A stretch of 64,000 nt of DNA from Selaginella moellendorffii (lineage: Eukaryota > Streptophyta > Lycopodiopsida > Selaginellales > Selaginellaceae): NCBI RefSeq assembly GCF_000143415.4, contig NW_003314281.1:900096-964095 (forward strand). The letters run 5' to 3'. Both the position numbers and the translations under genes were made by a program. Of this stretch, positions 10,691 to 21,260 are shown piece by piece (positions within the stretch are counted from its first letter, which is position 1; the number at the start of each line of letters is the position of its first letter). The notes beneath the pieces were generated by a model, which worked only from the letters and a program-made list of their open reading frames with translations, did no database searches and was not told the origin of the DNA.

Positions 10691-11640
10691 TGGCCGCCTG
10701 GAGCAATCAAAACTGGTGTTTAATGCATAACACTGTCCATGCTATGAGCCCCCTGGGGTGGTGAAAAAGCTGTTCCTGGTGATGTGGCTGGAATGACTTG
10801 GACTTAAGACTCCGCTATGAAAGCTCTGCTCCCCTTTGGTGGAGAAAAAAAATGGAGAGCGGGAGAGAAAGAAGATGCCACCTCCAAAATGCGAGACCTC
10901 ACAGAAAATTCCCACCAGCGATGCTCCAGTTTTCCCAGTGCTTCATCTGGAGCCAAGAAAAAATAGGCCATGGATACACACCTGGTCTTCCAGGACTTCT
11001 TGCGAAAGTGAAGTGTGGGTACATTGGATCAAGAGTTGTTATTGATGATGCAAACCCATGGACGGGAAAATCAACCTTCTACACTACACTTGTGGCTCTC
11101 GCTTTTGCTTGATAGATAGCAGGCGAAGTTCTAGGGTTTTGCTCAGCCATCGGTCCGTCAACAGGAGTGCTGTAAAAGGAAATTTATCCCTCACTGGCTC
11201 AGGAGAACTAGCTATGGTAAGGAAAACAATCCCTCGCAAGGGCAGAGGTTGGAAGCTTTTTTCGGCTGCATGGGTGGGGCCTCCAGGCGCCGCGTGCCGA
11301 TTGGCTGCAAAAAGTTTTCCAAAGTAAGACGTATACCAGCTGTTTCAGAAGCTACTGCCGATTGTCTAGATAGTTTTGAAGGGGAGGAGAAGGCCAAGAT
11401 ATCTCAGAAAGCATCTAAAAGCAGTACAGCCATGTCAACCAGAACTGGGCCTGCGATCTGGGAAACTGTATATATTGTGGAGATGATGGATGATTTAGAT
11501 TTTATTTCCGTATGAGAATATACTAGAATGGTTTGATGGGCTTGGGAAAGAACTGGAAGATGAACAAAGCGACACGGAGTTTTCGCTCTTAGGTTACGGA
11601 ATTGGCTCTTACTTACAGGTTGGAAAATCTAAAACGAGCG
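10691..11640 (+). other. Unrecognised possible gene remnant
   Basis: Composition shifts from AT-rich to gene-like. Several short plus-strand frames have plausible protein composition: about 10798-11112, 11212-11515, and a piece reading EWFDGLGKELEDEQSDTEF at about 11530-11590 that is out of frame with the preceding exon-like stretch. I cannot join them into one model or assign a family. It may be a decayed gene or an exon cluster of an unknown one. Confidence 0.25.
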
Positions 11641-11667
11641 CGTTTTATGCACATCAAAGGAAAACTA

Positions 11668-12774
11668 TCAGGGAAACGAGTCGCGTTTTTTTGGAGCTAA
11701 AGAGAATCTCATGGTATCCATTCTGAACTTCGATGGCAAGACGACGGTGGCCATGGGATGAAGCAGCCAAGTTCCACTGAAAATTTCCCCAGTCAGCAGC
11801 GGATTACCATAACCATGGTAGCGGCCAGTGACATACGACCACACTAGGCTCCCAGAAGCAACCATTGGGAACTCTCTTGCAAACTTAGTCAGCTCTGAGT
11901 CGCTTCCTTCTTCGTCAGCAATCTTCTTCCGCAAGGCCAAAATTGAGAGCTCTTCTGCTTGGATCATCTCGCACAGGCGGTCAACTACGTCCTGGAAACT
12001 AGTCCCGCGGGGACTGTGGTGCAAGAGAACCGAGATCCAGTTGTGGTGATAGTCGCCACCATAAAACTCCTTCCGGAAGGACAGCAGGTCATTGACGAGA
12101 ATGACGTGATCAGACACAGAGTTGAGGAGCTCCCGGAAGATTGGAGACTGGATCTGAGCTTGGCTGAGGCGGATTCCGATGCAAAACTCGGTCATGATTC
12201 CGCCGACAGCTTCCATAAATCCAGTGGCACGGCGGGCGAGCTTGTATTCTTCCACTCCAGGGATACTCTTCTCGGCTCGGCGGTGAACTTGATCCTTCAC
12301 GGCTTCCAGTGAAGCGCCCACGCACTGCACGTATCGATCCAGCAATGGTGGCTCCATGGCAGCTCGGATCTCTTCCATAACTTCTCGATAGAGAGCCAGC
12401 AGAGGATTTGTGTAATCCTCGTCGGAATTTCCATTGGCAAGGTTGGAGATGGTGAGGTTGAGCTGAGGCATCTCGTGTTTGCTGCTGGATTCCAGCAAAT
12501 CGTCAAGGAGGAAGACGGCCCAGAGATGTTTCCCGGCGAGAACAAGCTTCTCTCTCTTAGCATGGGGATGCATCATACAGGCGTACAAACCAATCCTGGA
12601 CTCCAGCACCTTCTTCTTGGAAGTCTCGTCGGCGATTCTCATCTTGCCAAGGAACCACTTGTCGATTTTGAGGCTGATTGATTGGAATTCCGGGTGGCAA
12701 GCAAATGGAATGTTGTTGGGAAGAAGCGGAAGCTCGAAATGAGTGACACCTGAAATTCTGAAAAGATCTTTCAT
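11668..12774 (-). CDS. Microbial-type terpene synthase-like protein (MTPSL) 1
   Basis: An intronless 368-residue class I terpene synthase, much shorter than the 550-850 residues of typical plant terpene synthases and of the size of the microbial-type family of lycophytes. It should ionise a prenyl diphosphate with Mg2+ and release a mono- or sesquiterpene; the product cannot be read from sequence. The aspartate-rich motif is DDLLE at 91-95 and the second metal motif NDLLSFRKE at 228-236; a C-terminal GRYHGYGNP carries the conserved Arg-Tyr. There is no transit peptide, which suggests a cytosolic enzyme. The start is the first ATG of the frame and has a TATA-like box about 50 bp upstream. The gene is divergent from the phytyl-ester-synthase-like gene (334 bp between start codons) and closely related to the gene at 20113-21183. 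Confidence 0.92.
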   Translation of the reverse strand: MKDLFRISGVTHFELPLLPNNIPFACHPEFQSISLKIDKWFLGKMRIADETSKKKVLESRIGLYACMMHPHAKREKLVLAGKHLWAVFLLDDLLESSSKHEMPQLNLTISNLANGNSDEDYTNPLLALYREVMEEIRAAMEPPLLDRYVQCVGASLEAVKDQVHRRAEKSIPGVEEYKLARRATGFMEAVGGIMTEFCIGIRLSQAQIQSPIFRELLNSVSDHVILVNDLLSFRKEFYGGDYHHNWISVLLHHSPRGTSFQDVVDRLCEMIQAEELSILALRKKIADEEGSDSELTKFAREFPMVASGSLVWSYVTGRYHGYGNPLLTGEIFSGTWLLHPMATVVLPSKFRMDTMRFSLAPKKRDSFP

Positions 12775-12825
12775 TTTATTTTTTTTCCCTTAGAAGGAGC
12801 CTGTGGATTTGGAGTTCGCTACTGC

Positions 12826-12832
12826 TTATATA
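12826..12832 (-). promoter_or_regulatory. TATA-like box of MTPSL1
   Basis: The minus strand reads TATATAA 52 bp upstream of the ATG, in an otherwise mixed sequence. That spacing allows a short leader. It is a motif match only. Confidence 0.45.
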
Positions 12833-13108
12833 CTGCCAATTCTGCATGTCGAAACACCACGAGATTTGAAAACCGGCAGCTGTTGTACATAAACCACGCG
12901 CTCTTTTGTCCTTGGAGGGCTACGGACGCCGTCCTAGTTTTCACACCTAAAAATTGGTTTACGAGAACTTCTAAAATCTTCTTGAATGGTTTAGTTTATG
13001 TATTTTGTTAAAAGGAGAAAGAGAAGAGAGCGTGGCAACATTCTCTTTGACAAATTTCAAGGGTCTTGGTAGGGGAACTGTGGATGCTCAATCTGGAAGT
13101 CTATTTTA

Positions 13109-15964
13109 ATGGGAGTGGACATAACGTCCAGCGCCCTCCTATTCCCTTCTCACCTCTACAAACCCAGGTATGTCTCTTCCTCGAGAAGAAAAAGAAGTGC
13201 TTCTTCTACAATGAAGAAGAGGGCTCTAGTTTTCATTGCTAGTGCCAGCACCGAGCTCCAATCCGCCGCGACCCAGAATGGCAGCCTCGTCGATGACCTT
13301 GCTGCCGTGCCGAGCTGCCCCACTCCCGATTTCTCCCGGGGTGTGGGAACTCACGTCACTTTGCTCAACCCGCTAAAGGTGCTGGTGCCACCCAGCGCTC
13401 GCGTTCCACACAGAAGATCTCTCCTCGTTTACGTTCCAGGAATGGATTGCACGGGCCAGGGGATTCGACCGCAGTTGCCATCTCTCGTCGCTGCCGGGTA
13501 CGTGTAGCCTTTGTGTTTAGAATCACGACTAGACTAAAGTTTCGCCATTGCAGCCACGACATAAGATGTGTATACATCCCGAGCAGCAACAGATCAGGTT
13601 GGTCGTCACTCACGGCCACGCTCGCTCCTCTCTTGAGACACGAGGCCAAAGGTTACGAGCAAGTGATTCTGGTTGGCGAGTCTTTTGGAGGGCGTTTGGC
13701 TTTGCATTTGGCTAGAGCGGCAGACGATGTTGTGTCTCGTCTCGTTTTGGTATGTCGAGCAGAAGAAAAGAAAAGTTTTTTTTTTTTTTTTGATTCTCAT
13801 GTTTTCCCAGTGTGTTATCACAGGTGAATCCTTCCACGAACTTGGCACAAAGCAACAAGCTTGCCAGCATTGTTGGTCACACTGGCATTCTCGCGCTTTT
13901 TCCGGAGCCTCTCTACGAGTTTGCTCAGGTAAAGTAAAGTCGACGCTCCACCAAGTTCTTTCAGAAACCATGGCTTTGTTCTCTGTTTGCAGAACATTCT
14001 CCTGCCTTTGATGGTGAAGAGAAACCGTGTTTCGTCCACAGACGACGACCTTCTTTCGCCCATAGACTTCGTTCCTGCCGAGTGTGCTGCGTTTCGTTTA
14101 TCCATGCTTAACGATCAAGCGGAGCTTTCAGATGGCGAGCTTCGATCCATCCAGATGCCCACGCTGATTGTGAGTGAGTTTTATGATTCAAGCTCATGCT
14201 TCCATCAAATCTTGCTTGACTGGCAGCTATCCTCGGCAAAGGATCGAATGTTAGCGTCGCTAGCCGAGGGTATCCGGCTCCAAAGTCTCATTCCAAACTC
14301 CAAGAGGGTCATTCTTCCAGACAGGTAAAACATACTGGATCATTTTACGGCTTTTACCAACACCTTTCTTACTCAGTGGACATATGGCGTTACTCGAGGA
14401 TTGCATAGACTTGGCTGAGATCATGGATGATCACGGTTTTCATCATCCTAATGCATCCCACGATCAGCCAAATAACGCTGTTCCAGACGAGACGATGGAT
14501 CAACTTGGCGATATACTCGGTCCATGGCGTGTAAGTTATTAAGAGCTAGCAAAATGCTACTAATGTCTTTCTTTGTAGTTCTTGACGTCTCCATTCATCT
14601 CCGGGGCTGACAACTTGCCATCTCCTTCTCTCTTGGTATGTTGTTTCAAATGCCAGTTAGTTTCTCACGGTGGCGGTGAGTTTTTAGCGTGGAAGACCCG
14701 TGTTGTTTGTCGGAAACCACACAATATTTGGTGTATATGATTCAGCAGTTCTTGTTCACGAGGTATTTTGTTTTCCTGGTAGCAAACACTATTCTTGACA
14801 TTGTGCTACTAGCTGTTTCTCCGAGGGTTCAAGTGCCGCACTCTCGCTCATCCTGGTCATTGGATGTCTGCAGTGGGAACTTTTTTCGAAAAGTAAGGCC
14901 TTCCAAATAGCTACAGCTCTGAAAATCGTTCTTACAGATATGGCTGTGTTAAAGCCAACAAGTTCGAAGCTTACAGAGTCCTCAAGGTTTGCGTGGTAAA
15001 AACTGCATGATATGATCTTCGGGATATTTATGTGTAGGAAGGGCAGCACGTACTTTTGTTCCCGGGTGGTGCAAGAGAAGTCTGCAAGCGTAAGGTGAGG
15101 TGTCATAGTTTTTTGACCATTTTGATATTCATCTCTGGCAACAGCAGGGGGAAGAATACAAACTCTTTTGGAAACCCACTACTGATTTTGTTCGAATGGC
15201 TATCCGTCTCAATGCGATCATCGTTCCATTTGGTGCTTTAGGTGGCGACGAAGCGTGAGTAAAATTCTAGAGAGGATTTAATGCTAGAAGCTTTAAATTG
15301 TTCCTTTTGTTTTGGTTGCAGATTTAAAGTATTTATGGACTCAAACGATATTTTACAGTCGCCATTGAGTAACGTTGTTAGGCAAGTGTACACAGCACTT
15401 AACCTGGATATTGAGAGTGTTCATCCCATCAGCACATTTCCTTTCACAAATCTTCCCAGGTAGAGCTCTCCCTTTGGTTTGTTCTTCACATTTCGTTTTA
15501 TTTTTATGAAGTGCAATTCCTTTCCCTTATTATTTAAAGAGAATCTACTTCCACTTTGCCGAGCCTGTGGATACTTCTCGAGTGGATTTTGACATTGGCG
15601 ATCGAGAAAAGGTGAAACCCTCAATGATTATTATTTTCCACTTACCTGTCTATTATTTTGTTTTCCAACAGTGTCGAGAATTATACAGTAAGTTAATGCG
15701 TCTGACTAAGATTTGTGTCCCTAAAGTGTGTTATATGCAGTGCTAATGAAAGAGAGAGTCGAGAAGAGCATTAATCTGCTAAAACAAGTGCGCGAGGATG
15801 ATCCAGTATGCATCATCAACCCTTTTATTGCTATAGATTTATGTCGTTTCTGATTGATTCTCATGTTCATACTGCAGGAGCGAGAGTTGCAAGAAAGGAT
15901 GGTAGCCAGACTGAAAAGAGTTTTACCAGCAACACGAAGGCGTGCCTCCTCTTCTTTAGTGTAG
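13109..15964 (+). CDS. Phytyl ester synthase-like esterase/acyltransferase
   Basis: I reconstruct 17 exons: 13109-13497, 13554-13749, 13824-13928, 13993-14169, 14227-14324, 14377-14530, 14579-14635, 14688-14762, 14813-14892, 14938-14986, 15038-15094, 15148-15254, 15322-15459, 15542-15611, 15672-15687, 15741-15805 and 15878-15964, giving 639 residues. All introns are GT-AG and 45-82 nt. The family (PES1/PES2 of Arabidopsis) sits in plastids and esterifies phytol and diacylglycerol with fatty acids during chlorophyll breakdown. The Ser-rich N-terminus suits a transit peptide. An alpha/beta-hydrolase half has VPGMDCTG and nucleophile motif GESFGG; the acyltransferase half has FVGNHTIFGVYD and FPGGARE. 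One exon is only 16 nt. The exon 7/8 join (SLL-RGRP) is the least certain. Confidence 0.88.
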
Positions 15965-16695
15965 TCAGCCTTGTAAAATGGCAAATGTCCAAGCTGAAGA
16001 TGTACCTTTCCGAGCACTGCTATTTGGTGATTCCTGGGCTGATTGCTTCTCCCTTGGCCAGCAGCAAGAAAATCGTGATCGATCTCAATGTATTTAACCA
16101 TGGCCCAGAGATTTTTTTATTGAAGTCCTGGAGATTCATGGACAAACGAAGACACCTCAGAGGATCAAAGAGATCCTGAAGTTTTCAGGCAACTTAACGC
16201 GAAGAAAGTACGGTACTAGTCCTTCTGCTGCGATCGTTTGGCGGTTTCCTCCTCGCATTGAATTGTCCCAAACGACACCTCGCGTCCTTCTTTTTAGACT
16301 TCCCCAGAAAGCGATTTGTTCTATAAAAAGCTTAGTTGAATGTCCGGGAGCGTGCGAATTCTATCTCGAATCGGAACTTATTCCTGGAACCAAAACTATG
16401 GTCTGTCAGTGAAAGAGATGGACGCTCTCTCGATCAAAGCTTTGTTCTTCTTTGTAGGCCAGCTGGTTCCAAAACATTAGCAAAACGTGGAAATCTTTTG
16501 AGTTGAGGCTTCACAATCTTTGAAGCGCGTCAAACTCGAAAACCACAGCTCACCAGCTCACTTGCGAGCTGTCATCAAAACTTGTAAACATCCTCGGAAT
16601 AAGCTGTGAGAAAAGCCGCAAACAAGCAAAATCTCTCTCTCTCTCTCTCTCTCTCATAAGCTGTGAGAAAAGCCGCAAACAAGCAAAATCAATCT

Positions 16696-16735
<40 letters not shown>

Positions 16736-17440
16736 AGTGAGAGAGAGAGAGAGAGAGAGTGTTGTGTGCTCTGCTCCATTATCAGGAACACGCGTTGATC
16801 CCAAAGGCTCACACCCACGCTGTTTGGAACTGAGCATTTCGCCCAACCTTGTCGAGCGATTTCGATCGACCCGACCTGGAAAAACATAAATGCAACTGTT
16901 TAGAGGCGCTGTCCACTTATTAAGATTAAGTGGATAACTTAGCAGCCGCGTAGTAGTCGAAAGGCTCATACACACGGTCCAAGCAGCGGGCAGCTTCCAA
17001 GTAAACCCAGAGTGTTGTTTGCTAGCTCCTCTACAGCCTTGGATCTTTATATGGTCACCGCTTTTTTACGTGATTAATGAGACAAAAGCGATTTACCATG
17101 AGTTTGAGAATGTTTCTAGGGGACGCAAAAGGTCGCAAGCGATTCCGTCCAGCAGTTTTTCTGTGGTTTAGTTTCACAGGACAAGAAACGAAAAAGGAAG
17201 CATAAGAAGCTGTTTCTAAGCAAGAAGGCTTTTGAAGCATGTATAACATCCTACTTAGTGTGGCTAGTAATTTTTTCAGGAAGTCATGGCTGATGCAAAA
17301 TGCATGCTTAGTATAGTTTAAAAAATCATATAGAATATTCTATTAGCCAGAAACTGATCTCACTGGCATGACAATCGGAGCCGATATGTTGATGTCCCTG
17401 TCCCAAGGAGTCGGCTCCCTGTATTGGAGGGGATCATTGA
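15965..17440. other. Intergenic region with microsatellites
   Basis: No gene seen. It starts with the probable 3' untranslated part of the preceding gene. It contains the repeat cluster at 16599-16760. Frames of 60-140 residues here are produced by the CT, GT and GA runs. Confidence 0.6.
16599..16760. repeat. Duplicated 35-mer with (TC)n, (GT)n and (GA)n runs
   Basis: A 35-bp sequence starting ATAAGCTGTGAGAAAAGCCG occurs at 16599-16633 and again at 16656-16690. Between the copies is a TC run (16632-16655). After the second come a GT run (about 16701-16732) and a GA run (about 16733-16759). The layout suggests slippage or unequal exchange between the pyrimidine run and its flanks. Confidence 0.85.
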
Positions 17441-17449
17441 TTTAAGCGC

Positions 17450-18330
17450 AGTTCCAGATACAGACAGTTCATGCGACTCCATCCTTGGCAGCTGCCATGG
17501 CTTCCACCACATTTTTCCAGTCCTCACTCCTCAGTGGGTGCCTCATCGATCTTGGTCAGAAAGTTTGGACGGAAACCTTCAACAACAAAGCTTCGGGCAT
17601 TTGCCATGTAGTCCCGCTTCACCACCTCCCCGTTTTTGCAGACTTGACCAGGTTGTGAGCGTAGCGCCACTCGCAGAAGCTGTCGCAGCAGCAGAATGGC
17701 TCCCCCGCAGTGTGCATAGATGTCATCCCAAAGCTTCAGCCTCACGAACTCTTTGACCTCCTCTTCATTTAAGTGGCCAACATTTAGCTGGACGATTTTA
17801 TGACCACGGATGCTATCCAACCATTCCTTAAAGTTCTCTGATGAAGCGAAAACCACGTTCGCCACATTCGCCTGCTTAGAGATCCGCACCAGGAGCTTCA
17901 GTAGGGCATCCAGCTCGGCAGCTGCGGTTCTGGTCCAGCTAGCCAGCGTCGTCGATGAAGATCGTGGGAAATCCATTGAAGAAAGCCGACTGGTGATTTA
18001 GCAGAGCGGACATGTAGCCCTCGAAAGCATGTCGATGGAATCCTGCTCCTTCCCGCAAAAGTTGAGCGAACTCCAAGGAGTCTTCAGCGAGATCTTCTCC
18101 ACGGAGACTTCGAGATCCCAAGCCCTTCGCATCAAGAGACTTTGCAAGACTGTCAGCCAAGTTTTGTTGCTCCTCACCCGCATGTCGACGTAGGCTGGAA
18201 CACGCCGGCACACTGCCTAGAGTAGAACTGCCTAGAGAAGCGCCGATTTGCCCGAGTCCCTTGGCCCCGTCAGAAAAACGATCTGACCCGGATCCCAGAG
18301 CACTCAGCTCTTCGATTAGAGAACTTCCCA
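17450..18330 (-). pseudogene. Broken P-loop ATPase (archaeal-ATPase-like)
   Basis: Read on the minus strand, the frame carries a Walker A motif, FLTGPRDSGKSALL (about 18255-18295), then two TAG stops within 25 bases. It continues as VPAYVDMRVRSNKTWLTVLQ in the same frame, then shifts frame to FPTIFIDDAG (Walker B, about 17940-17970) followed by a stop, and shifts again to ALLKLLVRISKQANVANVVF and a C-terminal lobe ending near 17526. The order of motifs fits a STAND/archaeal-type ATPase of about 300 residues; the exact family is uncertain. Stops plus two frame changes argue for a pseudogene rather than introns, as no splice sites fit the breaks. Confidence 0.65.
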
Positions 18331-18334
18331 GCAA

Positions 18335-19860
18335 ACAGATCTGGCACTGAGGAGAAGATGAATGGAAAATTCAGATTTTGATTCAAATTCAGATTTTGAC
18401 CCAGATAGTTGCATAATACTGTTGAAAAGAATTGAATTTATGATATAGATTGACTGCAACAACGTCAACGATTCAGCGGTTCGAGTGCTGCTTGTGGAAC
18501 GCTTCGCCTCGGGGCACCACGTCGTCTCTAACATCTTGAAGCTCAAGGACGGACTGGAAAATTGCAGCGATCATAGGAGCCTCCAGGACCTGTTAACTAG
18601 GATTATATGTCCTGACTTTGACGAAGCAAGAGCAGTACAAACTTCCAGGGAAGCTTGCATCTGATTGTCTTTGCATGTTTTCTGATTGCATTGCAGCAGT
18701 GCAACAATCTAAAGTAGGTAATCCATAGCTTTCCATCCTAAAATGAACTATCTCGCATCTTGGTATTGACTCTCATGATTCTACTTAATAGTTGAAAGGT
18801 ATATTAGCAAACAAATATTTCATTCGGTTTTGGCTAATCAGTTAATTATGTGAATTCGTTCTTGGTCTTGAAAGGTGACAAGCAAAACTTTGAATTTTAA
18901 AATGTGAAAGGCACAAAATAAGTTCTTTCCAAGAGCTGCTCCTTCGTCATGCATGGCATCCCATCTGATCCATGCACTGCAGCACCATGGCAAATTATCC
19001 TTCTCATCCTACCTCCTGGAAAGAATATAATATGGAAAATCATGTGAGAAGTAATCACAAAAACAAACTCATGGAGATGGAGTTCCTTGGCCTGGTTGGT
19101 GAGCAAGTGTCTAGATATATAGAAGTCTGGAAGGTTTTATTGGTACACAACGTACCCATTGGGATCATGATCATGGAATCTGGTATACTCCCAATCGAGA
19201 TCTATGTACAATATAATACCTTCTGAATCTGATGGGCCACTAGCAAGAGAAAATGGTTCAATATACTATCTCCAACTCCATCGATCTTGCAGACACAACC
19301 TTGTGGACAACATGTCTTGGAAGAAAAACACTCTACTTGACAAAAACACCACCTTTATCCCAGCACAATGGCTTCAACGAGCATTTCCAAGGTGCAGATC
19401 ATGATCGAAAGTTCCACTACTACATCTCCACTGATCAAACAATTGGGATGGGAATCTATTGGCCCATGGGACCGAAACATCGCAGACAGGCCACCACAAT
19501 CCTCACTCTGTGGTTGGGATGCATGGGAGGGACGCATCTGCTACTTGTGTGCTAGCAATCGAAACTGTTAAACACTTCGTCCAAGGTTACAACCAACAGC
19601 AAGCTGCCCAGGCACTCCTTGACTCCACAATGCCGCTTCCATTTCTGCTTCAACACAAAGAACACGTCCGACTTGACTCGGCAAATACCTGTCAATTAAC
19701 AAACCGTCGAAACACTAGATACATTAAGCATCATCAATGCGCTTCAAACGAAGAAACCTCAACCTGCTCAACCTGCTCAAATTACAGGTCGGATGCATTG
19801 ACAGAGTAAAATAAAAATCAAGAGGAGGGGCTCGGGTATCTGTGTTCACCCTTTCTTTTC
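18335..19860. other. Intergenic region with a dispersed duplicate
   Basis: No intact gene seen. A plus-strand stretch at about 18465-18660 reads as a plausible exon (VRVLLVERFASGHHVVSNIL...) but has no partner and I do not recognise it. At about 18905-19115 the sequence is similar to 25845-26055, sharing runs such as ATCAGATGG/GGTATGCC-type positions and CTACCTCCTGGAAGA. Both copies look like decayed exons of one minus-strand gene. Confidence 0.4.
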
Positions 19861-19861
19861 T

Positions 19862-19960
19862 TTAGATTTGTGTCGTTTACGATTGATTCCCATGTTCATA
19901 CTGCAGGAGCGATCAGCGCTGCAGGACAGGATGGTCGAGAGTTTTACAGCGCCCAAGGTG
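19862..19960 (+). pseudogene. Duplicated 3' end of the phytyl-ester-synthase-like gene
   Basis: The sequence TTTAGATTTGTGTCGTTT...CATGTTCATACTGCAGGAGCG matches the last intron and start of the last exon of the gene at 15829-15925 over about 95 bp with scattered changes. It includes the same acceptor (ACTGCAG followed by GAGCG). No other exon is nearby, so it is a truncated duplicate. It lies about 150 bp upstream of the second terpene synthase. Confidence 0.8.
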
Positions 19961-20112
19961 GGGATTTGTATAAATAAACTTTTTGTTACCAGTGCCCAGC
20001 TGGAGGCATGGTGCCAAGCTGTAAAACATCAATTCTTCATAGTAACCACATGTTGCTAGCAAGTTACTTCACTGGTTCCATCTTTCTCGTAGCATCAAAG
20101 AGGAGCATAGAA

Positions 20113-21183
20113 ATGGAGGCCACTTTGATCTCCAAATTCTCCACTGTCACGCACTTCGAGCTTCCGCAGCTTCCCAACAACATCCCATTCGCCTACCACC
20201 CGCAATCCGCGACGATCAGTCCCCAGATCGACGAGTGGATGCTTCGCAAGATGAAGATCACCGATCGGAGTGTGAGGAAGAAGATGATCCACTCCAAGAT
20301 CGGTTTGTACGCCTGTATGATGCATCCCAATGCCGAGAGGGAGAAGCTCGTCCTGGCCGGTAAAAATCTCTGGGCCCTCCTACTCATCGACGATTTGCTC
20401 GAATCCAGTAGTAAGGAAGAGATGCCTCGGCTCAACACCACCATCACCAACCTTGGCAGTGGAAATTCCAGGGATGGAGCTATCCGGAATCCTGTGCTGC
20501 TTCTGTATAAAGAAGTTCTGGGAGAGCTTCGAGCTGCCATGGAGCCACCTTTGCTGGACCGCTACTTGCACTGCCTGGCAGCTTCACTCGAAGGCGTCCG
20601 GAAGCAAGTCCACCACCGAACCAGAAAGAGCGTCCCTGAACCGGAAGAATATAAGCTTACCCGTCGTGCCAATGGATTCATGGACATCCTCGGGGGCATC
20701 ATGACCGAGTTCTGTATGGGAATCCGCCTCAACCAAGCTCAAATCCAGTCTCCAACCTTCCGGGAGCTCCTCAACTCTGTGTCTGATTACGTCATTCTCG
20801 TCAATGACCTGCTGTCCTTCCGGAAGGAGTTTTACGGTGGCGATTATCACCACAACTGGATCTCGGTTCTCTCGTACCATGGCCCCACGGGGATCCGCTT
20901 TCAGGATGTGATTGACCAGCTGTGTGAGATGATCCAAGCAGAAGAGCACTCTATCCTGGCCTTGCAGAAGAAGATTGCCGACGAAGAAGGTTGCGACTCG
21001 GAGCTGACGAAATTCGCAAGTGAGCTTGCAATGGTTGCTTCCGGGAGCCTCGTGTGGTCGTATCTCTCTGGCCGCTACCATGGCTATGATAATCCACTGA
21101 TCACTGGGGAGATTTTCAGTGGAACATGGCTGCTGCATCCCGTGGCCACCGTCGTCTTCCCATCCATCAAGGCTCGCCCCTGA
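20113..21183 (+). CDS. Microbial-type terpene synthase-like protein (MTPSL) 2
   Basis: An intronless 356-residue class I terpene synthase, closely similar to the minus-strand gene at 11668-12774 along its whole length. The frame is open from 20008, but I choose the ATG at 20113 because the protein then begins MEATLISKF...VTHFELPQLPNN, aligning with the start of the other copy. Metal motifs are DDLLESS and NDLLSFRKEFYGGD; the C-terminal GRYHGYDNP is conserved. No transit peptide is evident. Substrate and product are not predictable. Its opposite orientation and the scrap of the phytyl-ester-synthase gene just upstream point to a duplication of the whole terpene-synthase/esterase segment. Both copies are intact, so both may be functional. 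Confidence 0.92.
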   Translation: MEATLISKFSTVTHFELPQLPNNIPFAYHPQSATISPQIDEWMLRKMKITDRSVRKKMIHSKIGLYACMMHPNAEREKLVLAGKNLWALLLIDDLLESSSKEEMPRLNTTITNLGSGNSRDGAIRNPVLLLYKEVLGELRAAMEPPLLDRYLHCLAASLEGVRKQVHHRTRKSVPEPEEYKLTRRANGFMDILGGIMTEFCMGIRLNQAQIQSPTFRELLNSVSDYVILVNDLLSFRKEFYGGDYHHNWISVLSYHGPTGIRFQDVIDQLCEMIQAEEHSILALQKKIADEEGCDSELTKFASELAMVASGSLVWSYLSGRYHGYDNPLITGEIFSGTWLLHPVATVVFPSIKARP

Positions 21184-21260
21184 GATACATTGCTGGGGCT
21201 CAAAGTTCCGGTTCCACCACCTAGAAAGTAAGATGTGTTAATGAAAGTAAACGAGCAAAC

